NCBI RefSeq assembly: GCF_032118995.1 | Contig: NC_092657.1 | Coordinates: forward strand, 2,663,891-2,727,890 | DNA: 64,000 bases | Reading direction: 5' to 3' | Origin: Asterias amurensis | Lineage: Eukaryota; Echinodermata; Asteroidea; Forcipulatida; Asteriidae | Shown: positions 52,414 to 62,587 of the stretch, piece after piece | Position numbering within the stretch: the stretch's first letter is position 1 | Layout: each line of letters begins with the position of its first letter | The notes under the pieces: model-generated | Told to the model about the DNA's origin: nothing | The model's input: only the letters and a program-made list of their open reading frames with translations | Database searches by the model: none | Program-made: the position numbers and the translations under genes

Positions 52414-54388
52414 CGAAGACATCCTTGGGTACCAGAAACCTCTGAAGGAAGAATGGATCAGTGACCTCACATGGGGGCTCATTGCCCAGAGGAAACAGCT
52501 AAATCAGAAACGTCACAACAAAGCCTCACACAACACAGCTTCTTATCAGGCCTACATGGCGAAGGACAGAGAAGTCAAGCGTAGTGCCCAGCGAGACAAA
52601 CGAGAGTGGTTGGACAACCAAGCAGAGAAAGCAGAAGAGGCAGCTGCCCGCAATGACATGCGATCAGTGTACCGTATAGCCAAGAGAATCACCAACTCCA
52701 CTTCTTCAAGATCAGGCCCTATTAAAACCAAAGACGGCACACTTTTATCAAGTGGAGAGGAGAAGCTGGCAAGGTGAGCGGAGCACTTTTGCGAGATTCT
52801 TAATCGACCAGACCCTGCAACCCCTGCTGATCTTGAAGACCCGGCAGCTATTCTCCCCATCCACACTGAAGATTTCACTACAGCCGAAGTGAGGAAAGCG
52901 ATGAAAAACAACAAGTCACCAGGCATTGATGGTATCACTGCAGAAATGCTGAAAGCAGGTGGTGAGGAATTCATTCAGTGGATGTGCAAGATCTGTAACC
53001 AAGTGTGGAAATCCGGAATCGTCCCAGATGACTGGAAAGATGGTACTATCATCTGTATCCCATAGAAAGGGAGCCTTGCTGATTGCGACAACTGGAGGGG
53101 TGTAACCTTACTGTCTGTTCCTGGCAAAGTTTACTGCAAGATGATTCTGAACCGGATCTGTGACCTGGTAGATAATGGGCTACGTGAGGAACAGGCAGGT
53201 TTCAGACCGAAACGCTCCTGTGCAGAGCAGATCTTTACTCTCCGTCGCATCATCGAGAAGAGCCAGGAGTTTCAGGTGCCTCTTGCAGTCAGTTTTATTG
53301 ACTTCAGTAAGGCCTTTGACAGTATTCACAGGCCTTCCTTGTGGGGAATACTCCTTTCATATGGCATTCCGGAGAGGATAGTCAAAGCGATCGGAAACAT
53401 CTATGACAACTCCCGCTGCCGTGTTCGGACCGAAGACGGTCTCAGTGACTGGTTCCAGGTACTAACTGGTGTGCGCCAAGGCTGTATCCTGTCTCCTATT
53501 CTATTCGCAGTGGCCATTGATTGGGTTCTGAAGAAAGCTACGAAGGACCATGGAATCGTTTGGACTGGAGGAGCTAAACTGTCCGACCTTGATTTTGCTG
53601 ATGATATTGCAGCATTGTCCGACAGTACCCAGGGTCTCCAGACTGTAATGGACTCCATCAGTGATGCCTCAGCTAGACTGGGTCTTATGATCAGCAGAAA
53701 GAAAACGAAAATCATGCTTTCAGGTGATCACCAGACAACACCTGACATTCTCGTTGGGCAAGATAAAGTTGATGTAGTGGATGACTTTACCTACCTGGGA
53801 AGTTCCATCAACAGCCAGGGATCAATGGATCATGAAATCAGCTGCAGAATAGGTAAAGCCTCCGCAGCCTTCAACCAGCTTAATAAGATCTGGACAAGCA
53901 AGAAGTTCTCTCTTCAAACCAAGCTTCGCTTCTACAACTCCAACGTGCTATCTACTTTACTCTATGGTTGCGAAACTTGGCACTTAAAATCAAGTCAAGA
54001 GAAGAAACTTGATGCATTCGACTCAAGATGCCTAAGGAAGATCTTGGGCATTAAGTGGAGTGACTTCGTCCGCCATGAGGAGGTCAGAGATCGATCACAA
54101 CAAACTCCAGTGTCCAATACAATCTGTGGGCGGCGCATGAACTGGCTGGGCCATGTTTCGCGGCTCCCCCCTTCGAGACTCGCCAATCAAGTCCTGTGGT
54201 GGAACCCGCCGGGAAGGAGGAGGAGAGGCCGACCTAAAATGAACTGGCACCAGACCATCCAGCGGGACCTTCATAGGGTCAATAGAGGCTGGAGCGACGT
54301 CAGGTCACTGACTGCCGACCGATCTGTCTGGAGAGCGTTGACTGCCTCATGCGTACCGGACGACGCAGGAGCCCCTAAGTCTAAGTCT
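52414..54388 (+). mobile_element. 5'-truncated LINE with reverse transcriptase
   Basis: Flanked by AAGTAAACAGATG at 52401-52413 and 54389-54401, a 13-bp target duplication. The reading frame is open from the left junction to the stop at 54392-54394 except for TGA at 52775-52777 and TAG at 53063-53065. It encodes a basic linker, KNNKSPGIDGITAEMLKAGG, then RT motifs: EEQAGFRPKRSC, SFIDFSKAFDS, GVRQGCILSP, DLDFADDIAAL, then YLGSSINSQGS and CETWHLKSSQEKKLDAF...LRKILGIKW. A (TCTAAG)n tail ends it. The endonuclease part is missing through 5' truncation. The clade is not settled (RTE/Ingi/CR1 types share the ETW..K.LD.F..RCLR end). Confidence 0.9.
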
Positions 54389-54401
54389 AAGTAAACAGAT
54401 G

Positions 54402-54785
54402 AGATTTTAACCGGGTTTTGAATTGTTCTGATGTCTCAGCCTGTTTGACAACCTCTGGAAGACTGTTCCATAACTGAGCTGCTGCATATTGGAAAGAACA
54501 GGAACTGTACGACTTGGTTTTGATAACTTGGGGAGTCGTCAGAAGGGATTTATTTGAAGATCGCAGATTGCTGATTGTTTTGTACTCCTGAACGAAAGAT
54601 AAACGGGGCAATACCATGGATACATTGATAAGTCAGAACCAAAACTATAAAATCAAATGTAGTCTGTATTGGTAGCCAATGTAGATCCTTAAGAATGGGT
54701 GTGATGGATTCTCGAGTGCGAGTTCTGGTGACAAGTCTGGACGCTGAATTTCTACTCTTACATGATGTATTTTCTCTGTGACATC
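54402..54785 (-). mobile_element. LINE (L2/CR1-like) 3' end, antisense, host of the 52414 LINE
   Basis: Minus strand encodes SFQYAAAQLWNSLPEVVKQA then QFKTRLKSHLF, the classic L2/CR1 C-terminus; the tail lies at 52312-52400 on the far side of the inserted LINE. Confidence 0.75.
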
Positions 54786-54959
54786 ATTTGTTAATCTAAT
54801 CTACCCCACCTCCAGAAACCCTATAGATAAAAGTTTCTCTAATTCCTCTTCAATAATGTTTTTATTCCAAATCACATTTTTAAGTGCACTGGCTTGCTCC
54901 ATACAACAGAGACCCTCCTCTCATATCTACCAGCTAGATTGGTTCAACATGGGTTGCAT

Positions 54960-55268
54960 TCTGTCGTGGCCGAGGGGATTAGAGCACCGAACTCAAGCTT
55001 TGGTGCTTCTGTTCAGCAGAGTGTGGGTTCGAATCTTGGTCGTAAGACTTGTGTCCCTGAGCAAGACACTTTACTATAATTGCTTCTCTCCACCCAGGGG
55101 TAAGTGGGTACCTGAGGGCAGAGATGGTTCTTGTGATTGATTTAGCCGAGTAGCGCATATTAATGTTGCACAGGCTGTATACTCCCCACCAGGGAGCTGA
55201 GATGGTTTGGGTAAGGAGTGATTTAAGGCCCAGTGACCGGGGCTGATAATGTGCAGCGCTTTGATGCA
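54960..55268 (+). mobile_element. tRNA-derived SINE, complete copy
   Basis: tRNA-like head GTCGTGGCCGAGGGGATTAG (A box) and GTGGGTTCGAATCTTGG (B box), then TGTGTCCCTGAGCAAGACAC, GTGGGTACCTGAGGGCAG, GGCTGTATACTCCCCACC and TAATGTGCAGCGCTTTGATG. Partial copies are at 21675, 31851 and 32760. It lies just downstream of the minus-strand GPCR. Confidence 0.8.
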
Positions 55269-55283
55269 CCCACACTCATGTGT

Positions 55284-56401
55284 TCAAAGTTTGTTTCCCG
55301 CGCTTTGCGGTGAGTCGGTAATGGTTTGAATTTGTTGTTGAGCACGTGGACGGCCGTCATCGGGTGAGACATTGCACCGAAAAGCTTGGACGAACGCAGA
55401 TCTGTATTGAGAGCTCATAGCACCATATATCAAAGGATTTATAATGGTATTAACAATCTGCGGAAGTAAAAATATCCAGCGTGCAGAGGCTTCAAGTGTT
55501 GTCTCGAATGGGCTGGGAAGATTGAAGAAAAAAAAATCACTTGAATGATAGCGAATCCCGTATATGGAGCTTGGCACAGGAAGAATACTACACCATTCAC
55601 AACAAGCATCTTGGCAACCTGGTTTCGAACACGTATTGCTCTTTCGCCTGCGTCACCTGTACCTACAAAATTCTTGCGTTTGTTCAGCGTGTGGTAGATC
55701 CTGATGTACATGCAGAAATTAGCAACCAGTGCAAGTAGCCAGGGGATCGTTGCTAGTAACATAGTGAAGTAATGGATAGAGGGGTGTAAGGGATCGCACA
55801 TTGTAATCACAGACGGCAGGGTAGGCATGGAGCTTAAAGCTGCTTCAGGCCACTGTAGACAGAGTTTCTTGAGGACGGCTGCATGTGGCATTATTAAACA
55901 TGAAACCACAAAGCCGACGAGCCAACAGAGTGCAACCATTCTGTTCGTCCGTCGTCGACCGCGAATTTTTAGGTGTTTTAGCGGATGACACAAAGCAAGG
56001 TATCTCTCAAATGACATCATAGTCACCAGAGCAACTGATGACATATATCCGATATAAGTAATAACAACAGAAAAGCAGCATTCAACTGAATGTTTGAACG
56101 ACAGATCCAAAGCAATGGGAGAAGCCACATAGAATGATAAGTAATAGGATACATAAGCGATGAGGTAGACACAATTAGCAAGCGACAGGTGCACCAGGTA
56201 AACCGTTGTGTCTGATTTCAGTTTAGAGATGCGAAATAGAAAGAGTGAGATACTCAACAGACCAAGACCCAAGATACTTGGTAGAACCGTAGTTATGATA
56301 ATGGTATCCGTGTGTGTATAGAGCCATTTGGACATTGTCTCTTCAGTGATGTTGAACGTATTAAGCACACTACACTGCTCTGGAGTTGCATCCGATCCCA
56401 T
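55284..56401 (-). CDS. Class A (rhodopsin-like) GPCR A, single homopolymer frameshift
   Basis: Start MGSDATPEQ at 56401 (an upstream in-frame Met at 56440 is possible). Seven hydrophobic segments; NFT-like sequon FNITEE at the N-terminus; Cys in SVECCF (TM3) and MCDPLHP (ECL2); ERY in SFERYLALCHPL at the TM3 end; NPLIY in TM7. After TM6 the frame changes at an A9 run (55528-55536; T9 on the coding strand): the second frame carries FNLPSPFETTL, LLPQIVNTIINPLIYGAMSS and the tail to the stop at 55284-55286. Total length would be about 370 aa. N1.50 and D2.50 are Ser and Asn here, and the TM6 CWxP is CQAP. Close to GPCR B at 60214. A recent pseudogene or an indel error. Ligand unknown; the sequence resembles peptide-receptor families (TRHR/NMUR-like) in TM2-TM3. 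Confidence 0.85.
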
Positions 56402-56449
56402 GATGTTCACTGATGAAGAAAAGTAGATAAATATATTCAAAGTTGGTCG

Positions 56450-57530
56450 ACGTTTCTGTCAAACAAACGAGTCAAGTATTTCAGACTGGCGTCACAAACG
56501 CTACCTTTCGCTGTCGAAATCCGACTAAACGAAGACTTATTTTTGTCACTGTAATTTGTTGTCAAAACAGCAAAAGTAACACGACCTCAGTATGTGAGAA
56601 AGTTGAGTTGCCGTTCCTGTTGAACATACAACACACGGCCATACTTTCCAACTGGGGTCACAGGCCCGGCCTTTTCTGGTCAAAATGAGGATGCCCTTCT
56701 TGTCGAAATCCAACAAAATGAGTACTTATTTTTGTCACTGTAACTTTACCTTTGCAGAAATAGACACACAAATTGAAGAATTTAAAGGAACACGTTGCCT
56801 TGGATGGGACGAGTTGGTTTATAAAAAGCGTTTGTAACCGTTTTTTTATAAAATGCATATGATTGGAAAGATGTTTTAAAAGTATAATACAATGATCCAC
56901 ACAAGTTTGCCTCAAAATTGCGTGGTTTTCCTTTTACTGTGCGAATTAACATAGTCGACCATTTATGGGAGTCAAAAATTTGACTCCCATAAATGGCCAA
57001 CCGTGTTAGTCGACGAGGTAAAAGGAAAACCGTGCAATTTCGAGGCATGGTTGTGTGGATCATTGTATTCTACTTTTACAACATCTTTCTACCCAATGCA
57101 TTTTATAACAAACGGTTACAAATGCTTTTCAAAGACCAACTCGACCCGATCCAAGGCAACGTGTTCCTTTAAGTGAGAAAATTGATTTGCCGTTTCTGCC
57201 GAACACACAAGCCAATACTTTCCGGCTGGTGTTACATGCGCCACGTGTCCTGGCTACGATCAAAGATGCCCTCCTTGTAGAAATCCAACAAACGTACTTA
57301 TTTTTGTCACTGTACCTTTATTCTACATGTTCTAAGCAGCATAAGAAACATGTGTTGAACACGTGAGAAATTTGAGTTGCTGTTTCTCTCGTCCAACAAG
57401 CCAATCGTATTTCTCAATTTAAAAAAATATGTCACAAATGCTGCCCTGCTGCAAACAGACACGTCCTCCCTCTCAAAGGCGTACAAAACATGTCCTTATT
57501 TTCGTCATTGTAAGTTAACCCAAATTATAA
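56450..57530. repeat. Degenerate ~190-bp tandem repeat, four units, upstream of GPCR A
   Basis: CTTATTTTTGTCACTGTA recurs at about 56537, 56729 and 57298, with a weaker copy near 57500; each unit also has TTGAGTTGCCGTT(C/T)CTG and AAATCC(A/G)AC. MITE B4 is inserted between units 2 and 3; removing it restores a 180-200 bp period. Confidence 0.65.
56782..57173. mobile_element. Palindromic MITE, family B, copy B4
   Basis: Complete 392 bp with a perfect centre (GGAGTCAAAAATTTGACTCC) and TTAA ends; the least degraded copy. Confidence 0.9.
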
Positions 57531-58320
57531 AATAAAAAAGATGCTAAACGCCTATCACCAAGTGCGGAGTCAAAACATAGAAACCAGCTCATTAAGTAAT
57601 GGGCATTAATTTCCGTTATGGTGAAAGACAAAGTACTTTAAAGTAACCTGCAGTAGTTCTAAGCCACTTCTTCCGGCTTTTAATAAAAGCTCTGTACATT
57701 TTTATTGAATGTGTATTTTTTTTTTAAACATTACATCACGGAATCTTGATTCTTTAGAAGAAAACAATCGCGAGAAGTTTTCAAGTGGCACAAATAGACC
57801 GTGTTGAATAACCCTGTTTTGCTATGAAAGTTGCCATCTTGTAGGGGCAAACCGTATTCGCGTCCAAATTTCCTTCTATAAAGTACAACGTACTTAGTCA
57901 GTTATAAAACAACACACGAAAAGATAAGTGTTTGAATTTTAATTGGTTGTGTAAGTCCATTAAAGCGAAACCCCAGTATTTAGCTAAGTGACTGACTACA
58001 TGTATGTGAACAACCACTTTTCAATTTAAAATCAATACACAATTATAGTTGACATAATTATATTACATATACACTTTAAATATTTGCCTTTTGCTGATAA
58101 ACTTACCATGCTTTTAACAAAATGGATTAACAATTAGCCCATTTCCTGTGGAGGTGAGCAAATACAGAGAACTGTAATAAAAGTTGTTTAGCACCAATGT
58201 ACATTCAAGAACTCATAATCATGAGATCACTCTTAATCAACTTACCCTCTCAGGAGTTTACAAGACCATACATTGCTGTCTTACCCATCTAGGAAATCAA
58301 GGGCTACTTTAGGTGATCGG
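57531..58320. other. GPCR intergenic stretch, nothing recognised
   Basis: No exon or named repeat. Confidence 0.3.
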
Positions 58321-58329
58321 GCATTTGTA

Positions 58330-58575
58330 TACGCCGCTCCAATTGGAACATCTCCCACTTTGCATTAGACAGTCTTCTTCACTTAATTTAAATCTAAGTT
58401 AAAAACCCATTTGTTGACTTCACCCATTTAGTTCATCCTTGCTCTGTTTGTGTATTTTTTTTTCTCTACATTTTTGTTTGTATTCCTTGTAATGCGCAGT
58501 AGAGTATATCTTTATAGGTCACTGCGCAATATAAATTGCCGTGTTATTACTATTATTATAATAGGTACGTATTGC
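58330..58575 (+). mobile_element. LINE 3' end fragment
   Basis: TAATGCGCAGTAGAGTATAT, CACTGCGCAATATAAATTGC and an ATT-type tail follow a decayed ORF end (FKSKLKTHL-like). Confidence 0.45.
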
Positions 58576-58629
58576 TTCATGGTCCCTTATAGTGTCAAAA
58601 ATATTAAAAAAGAGTGGCCGCTTGAAGCT

Positions 58630-58955
58630 TAACGTGATATGGAAAATCTTCATGCACCAGCCAGGCTGCTCAGCTCATCCGACACCAAACTTCTGCACAT
58701 TACACGCACACGCCATTCATGGGGAGCCTGATCCTTCTCACACTTTGGCCCATCACTAACGAACGAACTCCCACAAAATCACCGACACATCACTACCTAT
58801 TCCAGCTTCAAAACCCATTTTAGAATGAATTTTTGTGCTTAGCCATGTAGCTCTTTTGCAAACTTGCTTCTGCATCTCTCCTGTGCCAAGAGTGTCTTTA
58901 AGTTTTAGACAGACATGTCGCATTATAAATTGCCACTATTATTTTAAGTAAAATA
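58630..58955 (+). mobile_element. LINE (L2/CR1-like) 3' end fragment
   Basis: Reads ...HTFGPSLTNELPQNHRHI-like then SFKTHFRMNFCA, the usual LINE C-terminal pattern, ending with GCATTATAAATTGCCACTAT. Confidence 0.5.
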
Positions 58956-58979
58956 TGAAGATGTCATGGTCTCTTTTGT

Positions 58980-59035
58980 TCCGGTCATTTTCCTTGAAGA
59001 CGAGCAGAGTAGACTGTTTCGAAACGCCGAGACCA
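58980..59035 (+). repeat. Hairpin / hammerhead-like repeat, copy 3
   Basis: TTGAAGACGAGCAGAG..GACTGTTTCGAAACGCCGAG in plus orientation; same core layout as 28571-28612 but with TTGAAGA in place of CTGAAGA. Confidence 0.45.
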
Positions 59036-59589
59036 AAACGTTTTCAGAATCAGCGTGTCCCTTTGAAATGTACACTATAGGTGACGACATGAGATTCGGT
59101 ATAGTGCTCGATGTTTAATTGGTTTTTAAAGCCAATTAAAAACGACACCCCGTCTTTGCCTAAGTGAGGCCGACTGGTGTAGTCCTCTTTGCAATTATCG
59201 AAAGTCCTCTTTGCATTTAGCTTCCTTTTAAAGTAATAATTAAACTCAACACGGATGTGTATAGTTTACAAACACACTTGAAACTTGTGTGTTTGCTGAT
59301 ATACTTACTATGCTTTTAACAAATGGGTTAACAAACAGCCAATTTGTTATTGATATAGCAAATGCCGAGAATGTTGACATAATTACGTTTTGCAAAATGG
59401 CCTGTTAGTTTCAAACACAAAAAACGTCAACCTGTTTGTAACTACATAGACGAAGGAGAATTATGACACCCGAACATAGAGTGCAGTTTAAGAAGACGTG
59501 TGCCCACAGTTTGCCTCATTTCTCCGATAGCTTTTAGGGCAGTTTCGAGATTTACCCAGACTATCATCTGATGCTAACACCAAGCTTCT

Positions 59590-60160
59590 TTTGAACAGAA
59601 CAACTGGACACCGAACACGAGTAACTTTTGAAAACACGCAGCCAGGTAACGACCGATGAACACGGGCTCTGACCAGGGTCCACATAGGTGAAAGGCAGGG
59701 ACAGGAACCACCGAGGCAACCCTGGGCTGCTCAACCCTATGCTTCTTGTGAACAGAGCTGGACACCTAACATTAGTAACTTTTGAAAACCCACAGCCAGG
59801 TAGCGACCAATGAAATCACAGTTCATATGCTCCGGTCCATGCTCTAACCAGGGTCCACAGATGTGAAAGGCAGGGACAGAAGCTACTGAGGCAACCCTGG
59901 GCTGCTCAACCCGATGCCTCATGTGAACAGAGCTGGAAACCCAACACGAGTAACTTTTGAAAACACGTGGCCACTTAGCAACCGATGAACACACAATCCA
60001 TATGCTCCGGTCCGGGCTCGAACCAGGGTCCACAGATGTGAAAGGCAGGGACAGAAACTACTGAGGCAACCCTGGGCTGCTCAACCCGATGCTTCTTGTG
60101 AACAGAGCTGGAAACCTAACATGAGTAACTTTTGAAAACGCCAGATAGCGACCGATGAAA
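59590..60160. repeat. Tandem repeat of ~156-175 bp, four units, upstream of GPCR B
   Basis: GAACAGAGCTGGA(C/A)AC recurs at about 59593, 59749, 59923 and 60098, with AGTAACTTTTGAAAAC, CCAGGGTCCACA and GAGGCAACCCTGGGCTGCTC in each complete unit. On the minus strand the unit has a good Pol III B box (GGTTCGAGCCC, near 60012). Confidence 0.85.
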
Positions 60161-60213
60161 ACACAGTCCAAATTAAACTCTTGATATTGCTTAGGTTGCA
60201 GTTAAACTTCACC

Positions 60214-61371
60214 ATGGAACCGATAGAATGCAGTTTAAATGATACATTGAACCTCACTACTAACGGAGCTCTCATATTGCTTTATAATTCTACAGACAAA
60301 GTCGTAATACCTTTTATTCTACCAGTTATATTGGCCCTGTGTCTTCTCTTCAACTTTATTTTTCTGTTTGCAGTTTTCCGTGTTTCTGAGGTGAGATCGG
60401 ACACGACTGTTTATTTGATACACTTGGCATTGGCTGACTTTATATTTATGTTCAGCCACGTGTGCTTTTTCATGTTGTCATTTCTACAGTCTCCAGTGAA
60501 AGGCCATTTATCATTCACCCATCCCATGGAGTGCGTGTTGTCAATCGTGTCTATAATAACTGGGTATGTCTCATCGATTGCACTCGTAACTATGATGTCA
60601 TTTGAGAGATATCTTGCTATCTGCCATCCTCTAAAGCATCTTAAAATCCGTGGTCGAGAACGCACCCTGAAAATCATTGCTTTTTGTTGGTTGATTGGGT
60701 TTATCTGGAGTGTTGCGGTAACACCTAGTCATGCAACTCTTCAAACGACATGTGTACGTTGGCCGGATGATGACGCCTACCAAATGTTCCCGTCAGCTCT
60801 AACGTCTTGTACATTTATAGGTTCGTGGGCTTATCACTACAGTCAAGCCATCGTGATTCTTCCCTGGTTCATTTCAATGTTTAGCAACGGGTACATGTAT
60901 GCGCGCATCATACAGGCACTTAACAAACGCAGGGGTGCCAATGGTAGAACAGAGACAGACAGGAAAGCCGTGCAAATCCGCAACCAAGCTGCCAAAATGT
61001 TGATTGTCAACGGTGTGGTTTTCTTCATTTGTCAGTCTCCGTACACTTTCATCGTTCTCATTATCTGGATGTACCGTATAACTCAGATTGACAATCCAAT
61101 TTATGAATTTCTAATTAATGGAGGTTCTTGGCTTATGTACTTGCCACAGTACATCAACACCATTCTTAATCCTGTGATCTACGGTGTGATAAACAGGCAA
61201 TACCGAGCTGCCTTCGTTAGAGCCTTTCACCTGAAAGCCTCCACAACTAGACATCAACGCACACTGCACCCAGTCCATGCAATAAGTCCTACATCAAATA
61301 CTGCTGCACAGCCAAGTTCAACTGAAGAAGGAGACAATGACACTGAATCTATGAAAGGAACCTGGCTATGA
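60214..61371 (+). CDS. Class A (rhodopsin-like) GPCR B, intact single exon
   Basis: 385 aa from MEPIECSLNDTLNLTTNG, with three N-glycosylation sequons before TM1 (NDT, NLT, NST). TM2 LIHLALADFIFMF keeps D2.50; TM3 begins after the Cys in HPMECVL and ends SFERYLAICHPL (ERY for DRY); ECL2 Cys in SCTFIG; TM6 VNGVVFFICQSPYTF has Gln where most class A receptors have the toggle Trp of CWxP; TM7 QYINTILNPVIYGV (NPxxY). A Ser/Thr-rich tail follows (about 340-385). Intronless coding region, about 45-50% like GPCR A by eye in TM1-TM3. TM2-TM3 words are like TRHR/NMUR-type peptide receptors; ligand unknown. The Met at 60214 was chosen as the first in frame giving a normal N-terminus; the in-frame Met at 60181 adds 11 residues. 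Confidence 0.92.
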   Translation: MEPIECSLNDTLNLTTNGALILLYNSTDKVVIPFILPVILALCLLFNFIFLFAVFRVSEVRSDTTVYLIHLALADFIFMFSHVCFFMLSFLQSPVKGHLSFTHPMECVLSIVSIITGYVSSIALVTMMSFERYLAICHPLKHLKIRGRERTLKIIAFCWLIGFIWSVAVTPSHATLQTTCVRWPDDDAYQMFPSALTSCTFIGSWAYHYSQAIVILPWFISMFSNGYMYARIIQALNKRRGANGRTETDRKAVQIRNQAAKMLIVNGVVFFICQSPYTFIVLIIWMYRITQIDNPIYEFLINGGSWLMYLPQYINTILNPVIYGVINRQYRAAFVRAFHLKASTTRHQRTLHPVHAISPTSNTAAQPSSTEEGDNDTESMKGTWL

Positions 61372-62367
61372 TTGCGTCATTGCACCGTAACATCAAGGTA
61401 CCAAATCACCCTGTGCACCGTCACAGGGTAAGGCGATATCCGAATTGACGGCTACATAAATGGCTACGGCTGTTGCTAAGGACTTCCTATAAGTCAACGC
61501 ATGTTGACGCTGATATCTAGCCATAGCCGTAGCGATATCCGCATTACGGGACACAGCCAAACATCGATCGTCTCAAATCAAAGGTATCAGCATGATTTTC
61601 GATTCTTATGTGAGTTATGTCACATCAATTGATATAAATTAGCGTTGAGGCAAGAAACTTTCACCAGCGGGATTCGAAACTCCGACCCCAGGTTACCATG
61701 CCAGTGTGACAAGAGTTTTTGCAACCCGGAGATGCACCCCATACAGACAATGACTTGTGTAACAAATGCGTCTATAAAAAAACTAATATCCACGTCCGAA
61801 TTTTTGTCGTCCATTACAGTTTATCGGAACTTAAACGGAAACAGAGTACATTCTTTCTCACACGGTTTTATTTGCTGTTTACCGGCTAAAAATAAGTGAT
61901 GGTTGCAGTGTTCATGATATAAATAGTTTATTAGAATTAAAAGTAAACTTGTAGGTACAACCATGTAATAGTAAGCAAACATTCTGACAAAATTGTAGGG
62001 AGACCGCCATCTTAGGGATATAGATCATTTGGTATAGACCTTTATCACGCTATCACACTCTTGGTCATGTTCCCTATTTCCAATAACGGTATATGCTAAC
62101 ATTCAATGCTAAAACATTACACCAGACTATTATTTTGTTCACCCTCAGTTTGGTTAATGAGTAAAATCAAGATGGCCACACCGTGATAACGGTCTTTAGC
62201 GCTGAATTGTTGACCCGGAGGTCACAGCTTCTAATCCCGCTCTATTATGGTTGTTTTTTTGTTCGACAAAAAATTAACAACAAAACTCCCTTGAATGATA
62301 TGAGATAACAGCATAAAACAAGTTGCACGTGAATATATTATTATAAAATGGTTGAAAGGCAATCCTT
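61372..62367. other. Downstream of GPCR B; two tRNA-like scraps
   Basis: No exon. Minus strand 61650-61730 holds TTTCGAATCCCGC and plus strand 62190-62250 holds TTCTAATCCCGC with TTTAGCGCTGAATTG, both SINE-like remnants. 61430-61560 has an inverted repeat around GCTACGGCT. Confidence 0.35.
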
Positions 62368-62587
62368 TTAAGGCAGTGGACACTATTGGTAATTGTCAAA
62401 GACTAGCCTTCACAGTTGGTGTATCTCAACATATTGGCCCTTATATTATATTACTTCTCTCTCCAAAACTATGGCACTTCAGAGGGAGCTGTTTCTGACA
62501 ATGTTTTATACCACCAACCTCTCCCCATTACTTGTTTTATGCCAATAATTATTTTGAGTAATTACCAATAGTGTCCACTGCCTTTAA
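62368..62587 (+). mobile_element. Family A MITE, copy A18, internally deleted
   Basis: Both TTAA-flanked ends are intact (TTAAGGCAGTGGACACTAT, GTGTCCACTGCCTTTAA) but about 150 bp of the middle are gone. Confidence 0.87.
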
